The position numbers and the translations under genes are program-made. Shown in pieces: positions 16,048-22,196 of a stretch of 22,196 nucleotides of DNA. The stretch covers positions 1 through 22,196 of the forward strand of contig CARBKU010000004.1 in the NCBI GenBank assembly GCA_948946035.1, given 5' to 3'. This stretch comes from an uncultured Clostridia bacterium. Lineage in GTDB: Bacteria; Bacillota; Clostridia; TANB77; CAG-508. Every line of letters begins with the position of its first letter. The stretch's first letter is position 1. Below the pieces are notes generated by a model, which searched no databases, was not told where the DNA came from, and worked only from the letters and a program-made list of their open reading frames with translations.

Positions 16048-16938
16048 TTACTCTTCACCAAATCTATTTGTTGCCAAATCTTTCAAATATTGTCCATATG
16101 CTGTTTTCATATACTTATCTGCCAACTTTGACAATTTTTCTGCTGTTATCCATCCATTTTTATAAGCAATTTCTTCTGGACAACATACTTGCATTCCTTG
16201 TCTTTTCTCTATAGTTTGCACAAAACTAGCTGTTTCTAATAAAGCATCATGTGTTCCTGTATCAAACCAAGTCATTCCTCTACCTAATTTTTCTACTGTT
16301 AATTGACCTCTTTTCATATATTCATCATTTACAGATGTTATTTCTAACTCTCCTCTGTCTGATGGCTTAACATTTTTTGCTATTTCGATTACATCATTTG
16401 TATAGAAATATAAGCCTGGAACTGCATAATTTGATTTTGGATCTTGTGGCTTTTCTTCTATTGATACAGCTTTTTCGTCTTTATTTATTTCAACAACACC
16501 ATATGCTCTAGGGTCTTTTACATAGTATCCAAATATAGTTGATTCATTTTCTCTTAAGTTTGCTCTTTTTAATATTTCTGGTAAGTGAGAACCATAGAAC
16601 ATGTTGTCTCCTAATATCATAACAACATTATCTTTTCCTATAAATTCTTCACCAATTATAAATGCTTCTGCTAGTCCATTTGGTTTTTCTTGCACTTTAT
16701 ATTCAAAATGCATTCCCCATTGTGAACCATCTCCTAATAATTCCTTAAAAGTAACTACATCTCTTGGTGTAGAAATTATTAATACTTCTTTTACTTCTGC
16801 CTCCATTAATACAGATAATGGATAATAAATCATTGGTTTATCATATACAGGCATAATTTGTTTCGAAATTGCAATTGTTAGTGGATATAGTCTTGTTCCA
16901 CTTCCTCCTGCTAATATAATTCCTTTTCTATTTTTCAT
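16048..16938 (-). CDS. rmlA: Glucose-1-phosphate thymidylyltransferase
   Basis: 296 aa nucleotidyltransferase joining dTTP and glucose-1-phosphate, the first and feedback-controlled step to dTDP-L-rhamnose. GIILAGGSGTRLYPLT (about residues 5-20) is the nucleotide-binding signature. ISKQIMPVYDKPMIYYPLS, EKPQDPKSNYAVPGLYFY and RGMTWFDTGTHDALLE follow in family order. Start at 16938 (MKNRKG): AAGGA lies eight bases upstream, whereas the longer frame to 16974 would overlap the rmlD end and has no site. There are 32 bases between the rmlD stop and this start. Confidence 0.96.
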   Translation of the reverse strand: MKNRKGIILAGGSGTRLYPLTIAISKQIMPVYDKPMIYYPLSVLMEAEVKEVLIISTPRDVVTFKELLGDGSQWGMHFEYKVQEKPNGLAEAFIIGEEFIGKDNVVMILGDNMFYGSHLPEILKRANLRENESTIFGYYVKDPRAYGVVEINKDEKAVSIEEKPQDPKSNYAVPGLYFYTNDVIEIAKNVKPSDRGELEITSVNDEYMKRGQLTVEKLGRGMTWFDTGTHDALLETASFVQTIEKRQGMQVCCPEEIAYKNGWITAEKLSKLADKYMKTAYGQYLKDLATNRFGEE

Positions 16939-16970
16939 TTTTATATCCTTTCTTATTATATAATTATTTT

Positions 16971-17834
16971 TCAAATTTTTCCTTCTTCTTTTAAATACCT
17001 CTTAAGCCCATCTTCCCAGTCTGGTACATTAATTCCTTGTTCTATTAATTTTTGTTTTGACAACTGAGAGTTTTTAGGCCTTTTTGCTTGAGTTATTTTC
17101 ATCATTTCTATATATTGCTCTGTTGTAACTGGATTTACTTTGCAAATTATTCCTGCATATTCAAATATTGCTTTTGTAAAGTCATACCATGTTGTATATC
17201 CTTCATTTGTTGCATGATATACACCATATGGAATTTCTTTTTCTATTGCTTCTCCAATAATGTTTGCTAAGTCTTCTGCATATGTTGGTGAACCATGTTG
17301 ATCACTTACAACACTAATTTCATCTTTTTGCTCTCCTAAATTTAACATTGTTCTTACAAAATTGTTTCCATCTCCATATAACCACGCTGTTCTAAATATA
17401 TAATACTTGTCAGTATTTTCTTGTATTTTTTCTTCTCCATGTAATTTTGTAATTCCATATGCTGTTACTGGTATTTTTTGGTCATCTTCTTTATAAACTT
17501 TTTCTATATCTAAGTCTCCACCAAATACGTAATCTGTACTAATATGTATTAATGGTACATTTATTGTTTTTGATGCTTTTGCTAAGTTTGCTGGTCCTTC
17601 TGCATTTATTTTTTCTACTATTTCTCCTGCCTCTTCTGCTTTGTCTACAGCTGTATATGCTGCACAGTTAATTATATAATCTGGTCTTATATTTTCTACA
17701 TATTTTATTACAGCATTTTCGTCTGTTATATCTAAGTCTGCTACATCAGTGCAAATTAATTCGTTTCCTTTTTCTAATCTCTTTTTTACAGATTTTGCAA
17801 GCATTCCATTTGCTCCTGTAATTAGTATTTTCAT
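16971..17834 (-). CDS. rmlD: dTDP-4-dehydrorhamnose reductase
   Basis: 287 aa short-chain reductase for the last step, giving dTDP-L-rhamnose with NAD(P)H. Motifs: MKILITGANGMLAKSV (nucleotide binding), NCAAYTAVDKAEE, IHISTDYVFGG and Y-x3-K in YGITKLHGE, then FRTAWLYG. The C-terminal RPKNSQLSKQKL is diagnostic for RmlD. AAGGAAG precedes ATG by 7-8 bases. As the first gene of rmlD-rmlA-rmlC-HD-rmlB-hypothetical it lies just downstream of a promoter and terminator at 17865-17915. The sugar would decorate cell-wall polysaccharide. Confidence 0.96.
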   Translation of the reverse strand: MKILITGANGMLAKSVKKRLEKGNELICTDVADLDITDENAVIKYVENIRPDYIINCAAYTAVDKAEEAGEIVEKINAEGPANLAKASKTINVPLIHISTDYVFGGDLDIEKVYKEDDQKIPVTAYGITKLHGEEKIQENTDKYYIFRTAWLYGDGNNFVRTMLNLGEQKDEISVVSDQHGSPTYAEDLANIIGEAIEKEIPYGVYHATNEGYTTWYDFTKAIFEYAGIICKVNPVTTEQYIEMMKITQAKRPKNSQLSKQKLIEQGINVPDWEDGLKRYLKEEGKI

Positions 17835-17864
17835 AATTACACTTCCTTTCTATTTTTCGTTTAT

Positions 17865-17893
17865 ATAATATCATTTAATAAAAAAAAGCACAA
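17865..17893 (-). promoter_or_regulatory. Probable promoter of the rml operon
   Basis: On the minus strand, TTGTGC (17888-17893), a 17-base spacer made partly of eight T, and TATTAT (17865-17870), about 30 bases before rmlD. The -35 box is weak and overlaps the preceding terminator hairpin. Confidence 0.5.
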
Positions 17894-17915
17894 GTTTTTT
17901 CTTGTACTTTTTTTT
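17880..17915 (-). terminator. Intrinsic terminator upstream of rmlD
   Basis: The stem GCACAAG (17888-17894) pairs with CTTGTAC (17901-17907) with one mismatch. It is flanked by A and T runs on both sides, so it can stop transcription in either direction. It isolates the rml operon from the surface-protein genes at 18098-22196. Confidence 0.75.
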
Positions 17916-17938
17916 ATTACGATTTACACCATAACAAT

Positions 17939-18067
17939 ATTGCCATTTTTCAACTTTGAAACAGAGAATTTTTAGAATGGGGCAGTGACAAAAAAATATA
18001 ATTATAACCCTTTGGGAACGAGTAGTTGATATTAATATTCCAAAATTCTCTGTTTCAAAGTGGCAAA
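17939..18067. mobile_element. Second MITE-like palindromic element, 129 bases
   Basis: A perfect 20-base inverted repeat, ACTTTGAAACAGAGAATTTT (17953-17972 with 18042-18061), extends outward (TGCCA at both ends) and inward (GAAT) with mismatches. ATAACAAT occurs at 17931-17938 and 18068-18075, a candidate 8-base target duplication. The interior carries GGGGCAGTGAC and CCCTTTGGGAACGAG, GC-richer than the surroundings. An open frame through it on the minus strand looks accidental. It differs in sequence from the 8197-8464 element. Confidence 0.6.
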
Positions 18068-18676
18068 ATAACAATTCTGTTATAGTATGAATTATAACTA
18101 TTTTTTTACAATTTCAATTTGAATAGCTTCTAATCTTAAACATTTTCCTTCTGTTCCAGACATCTCTCCATCTGAAACCCAAGAACCCCAACCTTTATTT
18201 TGAATATAAGTTCTATATCTAACATAATAATTTGGATTATCCAACTTAATTTTAATTCCTTCTAATCTTTTGCTTTTACCTTCTGTACCAGCAAAATCTC
18301 TATTCTTTTTGATTTTCCAACAGTTCCTACTGTTTGTCCATCTTTTTTAAAGCTGTCCCATCCATAATCTTGAATATGTCCTTTATACTCACCCGTTGAT
18401 ATATTATACCTACTATCCATATAATCAACTCTTTTAGTAATCCAATTTTTTAAGTAATTTAATTCTGATTCATATGTTTTTCCATTTGGTGTTGTTGTAG
18501 GGTTTTCAAAAGTATTTCCTAATAAATTATTCCATCTAACAAAATTCATTTCAATTGAATTTTCTATATTCTCTTTAATGCTATCAATTTTGTTGATAAT
18601 GTTATGAAATTTAGGTTTTAATTGATTTGTATAAGTAGTATTTACTAATTCTACAAATTGATTATATTGAAATAGT

Positions 18677-18679
18677 CCG
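18677..18679 (-). other. CGG with +1 shift in the cotH-like gene
   Basis: The coding strand reads TTG TAT ACT C GGA CTA TTT CAA. The straight frame stops six codons later. Skipping C opens about 125 further codons (LYTGLFQYNQFVELVNTT onward) up to the damaged ChW region. It is the fifth and last in-frame CGG in the window. Confidence 0.55.
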
Positions 18680-19810
18680 AGTATACAATGTATCTGGTTT
18701 ATAATTTAAAATATAATCTGTATTTGCATCTCCACCTTAATGTGCTGTCTTATAATATCCAAAAGCTACATCAAAATCCCATACTGGTCCAGCATGGATA
18801 ACATCATTATCTCCATCTTTATATAAAAATGTACTTGAATAAAAACCATCTGGGTCTTCTGATAATTCCATAACTAGATATAATTTTGCAAAAGATTCTA
18901 CATCTATTATCTTTTTTATTTCATCTCAAGATGCTTTATTGTTAAGTTGCGTTTCAAAGTTATTTATTGCCTTTTCAAAACTATTTAATGCTACTTTTTG
19001 AGCATTATCTCCTAAGTCATATGCTACTTTATTTCTTAATAATGTTCTATCTGCCTGATTTGCTAATAAAACCCATTTTTTAGATTTCCCATTTCCTATT
19101 CCCAAAAGATTTTGTTTTTTGTCTAATTTTATTTGATATCCTCTTTTATCCATTTTCCATGTGCTATTTCCTCTTCCTTTGAATTGAATAGCATCGTCAG
19201 AAATATTATAACTATTATCATTGGCCCCTATTATTTGCATAGATGCATCATATTTTACGTCCTTACTTCCTAAATGAACTGTTGAAAGTAATACATCATT
19301 TTTTAAATTAATACATATACTTGGTATATCTGATTGCATAACTTTTATTGTGTAACTTTTATTATCATTTGCAGTTATTTTTATTGTATCGTTTACAGAA
19401 AAATTATTTATTATCTTTTTGTTTGCAACATCTATTGTTCCAGAAGATACTTGTTTAATATCTGTTCCATATTGATATATTATTTCTAATGATTTTATAT
19501 CTACTGTTTTTGGCACAAATAAGTAATATATTCCTTTTGATAGAAATGTTCCTATTTTATATTCATTTACATTTATATAAGCTGAAAACTCTAAATTTTC
19601 TATTAATTCTGTGCTAATTTTGTCTTTTTCTTCCAAATCACTTGTTTGTTCTTGTAACTGATATGTTTCTTTATTTGTTTTTTCTTCTTCTATTTTTTTT
19701 ACATTATTTTCTAGTTTTTCATCTTTTTCTAATTCATTATCTTCATTTTCAATTATTGAATTATTAATGTTATTATCCACAATTCTATATTATCATCTTT
19801 TTCTTCTGTA

Positions 19811-19841
19811 ACAAAAGAGCGGACTTGACCCGCTCCTTTGT
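19811..19841. repeat. GC-rich hairpin near the 5' end of the cotH-like gene
   Basis: 12-base arms ACAAAAGAGCGG (19811-19822) and CCGCTCCTTTGT (19830-19841) pair with one mismatch around a seven-base loop. This is the most GC-rich stem in the window outside the mobile element. It lies about 100 bases inside the coding region, after the signal peptide, where it encodes DKGAGQVRS. On the minus strand it is followed by a short TTTTGTT, so it could attenuate transcription between the GH25 and cotH-like genes. Confidence 0.5.
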
Positions 19842-19958
19842 CGTTATTATTTATTTCTTCAGAAATTGAAAATACTGTTGTGGCTACCATATTTATCAAT
19901 ATTATAAAAATAGTTAATATTGATAAAATTTTAATTTTTTTCATAGGATTCACCATTT

Positions 19959-22196
19959 CTAATATCTTCTATATCCTACATTTAAATCTACTCTTCCAGA
20001 AATTCCAGATACAGATCCTGAACTAGTATATTGCCACATGTCGTAATTGTATTTAAAGTTTGTTGGTTTTGATGTACTTCCTGTATAATGAGCAAGCCAA
20101 ATTTGATATTGTGAAATACGTGAAAATTCTAAATTTTCATAATACCAATCTCTACTTGCATAAATCATTGGTGTATATCCTTTTAATTGAGCCTGATTGC
20201 AGAAACCTACTATTGCATTTGTTCTATTCTTTTTATCTAACAAATCAGCTCTTCCTGGTGCTGAGCCACTACCTCTTGCACCTGAATCTTCAGTATCAAT
20301 TGCTATTGGATATTCAATCGTAATTTTGTTATTTTTTAAAGTATTAATTACCCAATCTGCCTCTTCTTGTCCTTCTGAAAGATTAATTGCTTGTGTAAAG
20401 AAATATACACCTACTTTAATTCCAGCTGCTTTGGCTCCTTTTATATTATCTAAAAATTTACTATCTTGAACAATCTTTCCTGTTCTATAACCACGATAAC
20501 CTATTCTTATCATTGCAAAATCAACACCTGATGCTTTTACTTGTTTCCAGTTGATTTCTTTATTCCATTCACTAACATCTATTCCCTTATATTGTCTTTT
20601 ATATTTAGGAACAATTCTTATTTTAATTCCTTCTATTCTTTTACATTTTCCAACAGTACCAGCTGTTTCTCCATCTATATACCATTGACTCCAACCATAA
20701 TCTTGAATATGTACTTTATATTCTACTGTATAATTGTCTAACCCTTGTAATTTAATTTGAAGTGCTTCTATTCTTTTACATTTTCCTTGTGTTCCAGCTA
20801 ATTGACCATCTGAAACCCAGTTTTGCCACCCAACATCTTGTACATGAGTTCTATACAAAACTTTTGCATTACTTGGCACATCTTCTAGTTGAATTTTTAA
20901 AGCTTCTACTCTTTTAGATTGACCAGTTGTTCCTGCTAAAAGTCCTTCTGGTGTTATTTGTTGCCATCCAATATCTTGTACATGTGCTTGGTATTTTACC
21001 TCTGGTTCTATTTTCTCTTTACCTTTTTGAATAATTCTAATTTGAATACCTTCAATCCCTTTAGATTGACCAGTTGTACCAGCCATTTCTCCATTCTTTT
21101 TCCATTTTTGCCATCCATATCCTTGTACATAGGCTCTGTATTCTATGTTATATCCTTCTAAATTTTCTACTGTAATTTTAATAGCCTCTATCCTTTTTGA
21201 TTTACCTTCTGTTCCAGCAAGTTGTCCATTTGATTTCCATCCTTGCCATCCTATACTTTCCACATGTGCTTGATAACTAACTTTGCTATTTGAATTAGCT
21301 TCATTTAAATTTATTTTAATTCCTTCTATATTTCTTGATTGCCCTGTTGTACCAGATAAATTCCATTCATTTACTACATTTTGCCAACCTACACATTGAA
21401 CATGTGATTGATATAGTACTTCTGGTTCTTTTAAAACATCTTCTGATTTTGTTATTTTAATTTGAATAGCTTCTATTCTATAATTTTCTCCAGTTGTTCC
21501 AGCTATTTCTCCATTCTTTTTCCATTTTTGCCATCCTCTTCCTTGTATATATGCTCTATATTCTATGCTATATCCTGATACATTAATTAAACGTATTTTT
21601 ATAGCTTCTATTCTTTTTGACTGACCCTCTGTTCCTGATAACGCTCCATTTGATTTCCAATTTTGCCATCCAACATTTTGTACATGTGATTGATATTCTA
21701 TTCTTGCATTTGCTGGAGCATTTGTTAAACTTATATTTATAGCCTCTATTCTTTTGTTACTACCTGCTTCTCCTGATGTAACACCATTTTCTACATATGA
21801 TTTCCATCCAACATTTTGTACATGTGTTCTATATTTTACACCTATTGTAGCTGATTCATTTAAACTCATGAATTCTGATTCGTTTTCTTTTTGTTCTACT
21901 TGTTCTCTATCTATTGTAGTATTTGTTACATTGTTATTTGTTGTGTTGTTTTGCATATTACTATTAGATGTATTTGTAGTTTGATTTGCTGTATTTGTAT
22001 TAGTATTTGTTTGATTTGCTGATACATTATTTTTGTTACTATTTGTTGCATTACTATTTGTTGTGTTATTAGTTATTATGTTATTATTTGTATTTGTGCT
22101 GTTTGTTATATTAGTATTATTATTTGTATTATTACTATCTGTTGTATTCTTTTCTTCTTTTTCATTATTAGTATCTTCTTCTGTAGCTTTTGTACT
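19959..22196 (-). CDS. GH25 lysozyme with nine ChW repeats (5' end outside the window)
   Basis: At least 745 aa; the reading frame stays open to the window edge, so the start and signal peptide are not seen. The visible N-terminus is an Asn/Thr-rich low-complexity linker of about 100 residues. Nine clostridial hydrophobic-W repeats follow, each near 40-50 residues (for example HVQNVGWQNWKSNGALSGTE), arranged as three similar triplets. The C-terminal domain is GH25 muramidase: KGIDVSEWNKEINW, GVYFFTQAIN, PIAIDTEDSG with the catalytic D-x-E, DMWQYTSSG and DLNVGYRRY. It cuts the MurNAc-GlcNAc bond. ChW repeats are thought to bind cell surfaces or other ligands, so this is a surface-anchored or wall-targeted lysozyme. 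The cotH-like gene begins right after its stop. Confidence 0.94.
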   Translation of the reverse strand, partial: STKATEEDTNNEKEEKNTTDSNNTNNNTNITNSTNTNNNIITNNTTNSNATNSNKNNVSANQTNTNTNTANQTTNTSNSNMQNNTTNNNVTNTTIDREQVEQKENESEFMSLNESATIGVKYRTHVQNVGWKSYVENGVTSGEAGSNKRIEAINISLTNAPANARIEYQSHVQNVGWQNWKSNGALSGTEGQSKRIEAIKIRLINVSGYSIEYRAYIQGRGWQKWKKNGEIAGTTGENYRIEAIQIKITKSEDVLKEPEVLYQSHVQCVGWQNVVNEWNLSGTTGQSRNIEGIKINLNEANSNSKVSYQAHVESIGWQGWKSNGQLAGTEGKSKRIEAIKITVENLEGYNIEYRAYVQGYGWQKWKKNGEMAGTTGQSKGIEGIQIRIIQKGKEKIEPEVKYQAHVQDIGWQQITPEGLLAGTTGQSKRVEALKIQLEDVPSNAKVLYRTHVQDVGWQNWVSDGQLAGTQGKCKRIEALQIKLQGLDNYTVEYKVHIQDYGWSQWYIDGETAGTVGKCKRIEGIKIRIVPKYKRQYKGIDVSEWNKEINWKQVKASGVDFAMIRIGYRGYRTGKIVQDSKFLDNIKGAKAAGIKVGVYFFTQAINLSEGQEEADWVINTLKNNKITIEYPIAIDTEDSGARGSGSAPGRADLLDKKNRTNAIVGFCNQAQLKGYTPMIYASRDWYYENLEFSRISQYQIWLAHYTGSTSKPTNFKYNYDMWQYTSSGSVSGISGRVDLNVGYRRY

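Larger units (their letters stand above)
18098..19944 (-). pseudogene. Secreted CotH-like protein with ChW repeats, degenerate
   Basis: The conceptual product starts with a signal peptide (MKKIKILSILTIFIILINMV, ATG 19944). A Glu/Lys/Asn-rich linker follows, then a CotH kinase-like domain (FKGRGNSTWKMDKRGYQIKL, KKWVLLANQADRTLLRNKVA, VESFAKLYLVMELSEDPDGF, AGPVWDFDVAFG) and ChW repeats at the C-terminus (QDYGWDSFKKDGQTVGT; QNKGWGSWVSDGEMSGTEG). Five defects are seen: a -1 break near 19782, an in-frame TGA (18926-18928), an in-frame TAA (18737-18739), CGG with a +1 shift (18677-18679), and a junction near 18300 where part of a ChW repeat is missing. It follows the GH25 gene with no gap. CotH proteins phosphorylate spore-coat proteins in Bacillus, but many clostridial homologues are surface proteins. 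With two nonsense codons and a deletion it is probably dead. Confidence 0.8.

Noticed and set aside
17871..18074. Minus-strand open frame of 67 codons
   Set aside because: It spans a terminator and a palindromic element, with no plausible start signal. It is accidental.
2686..18679. CGG reassigned to another amino acid (as known for Gln or Trp in some bacteria)
   Set aside because: A simple reassignment keeps the frame, and all five genes need a change of frame at the codon.
2686..18679. Ordinary homopolymer sequencing errors as the cause of the CGG breaks
   Set aside because: None of the five is in a homopolymer and all insert the same base before a glycine codon. A motif-specific error cannot be fully excluded without reads, so this stays the main alternative.
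18926..18928. TGA as a recoded Trp or selenocysteine codon in the cotH-like gene
   Set aside because: Trp is TGG elsewhere, no other in-frame TGA is seen, and the gene has further lesions, so a nonsense mutation is simpler.
1..22196. CRISPR array, tRNA or rRNA genes, prophage or complete IS
   Set aside because: No regularly spaced direct repeats, no cloverleaf or rRNA sequence, and no transposase, integrase or phage protein were recognised on either strand.
22000..22196. Asn/Thr triplet-rich stretch as a microsatellite
   Set aside because: It is in frame with the GH25 gene and encodes a low-complexity linker typical of clostridial surface proteins.

Overview
The window is very AT-rich, densely packed DNA from a low-GC Gram-positive bacterium of the Clostridia type. 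The signs are ftsEX followed by coiled-coil M23 hydrolases, clostridial hydrophobic-W (ChW) repeat surface proteins, AGGAGG-type ribosome binding sites, textbook sigma-A promoters with 17-base spacers, and near-universal A/T third positions. An uncultured gut Clostridia lineage is likely, but I cannot name a genus.

Layout, left to right. 1-163: a long inverted repeat and no gene. 164-4225 (minus): ftsE, ftsX and two tandem M23 murein hydrolases, a division/wall-remodelling operon. 4385-4696 (minus): a small unrecognised protein with a triplicated motif and its own promoter. 4936-8035 (minus): mreB, a broken metallo-beta-lactamase-fold gene, and mtaB. 8036-8545: a divergent promoter region split by a MITE-like element (8197-8464) with an 8-base target duplication. 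8546-10169 (plus): tsaE-tsaB-rimI, for t6A tRNA modification and N-acetylation. 10208-12525 (minus): obgE and trpS. 12639-12730: a truncated second copy of the MITE. 12763-17834 (minus): rmlD-rmlA-rmlC-HD hydrolase-rmlB-hypothetical, making dTDP-L-rhamnose. 17880-18075: a terminator and a second MITE-like element. 18098-22196 (minus): a degenerate CotH/ChW gene and a large GH25 lysozyme with nine ChW repeats that runs off the right edge. No tRNA, rRNA, CRISPR array, complete IS or phage gene was seen.

The outstanding observation is a systematic frame rule. Four housekeeping genes (ftsX, mtaB, mreB, obgE) and the cotH-like gene each need exactly one +1 frameshift. In all five the shift falls on an in-frame CGG codon: skipping the C lets the next triplet, GGA or GGT, be read as a conserved glycine and restores the full family sequence. 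These five are the only in-frame CGG codons I could find in any gene here. The seven other CGG triplets on coding strands are all out of phase and cause no break. This looks like a lineage where CGG is not an arginine codon but a +1 shift point, or CGGN is read as a four-base glycine codon. It resembles what is described for AGG and CCC in Perkinsus mitochondrial cox1. A sequencing or assembly artefact is the main alternative and can be tested. Breaks of another kind, in A/T runs, occur only in the MBL-fold gene and the cotH-like gene, which look like ordinary decay or homopolymer errors.
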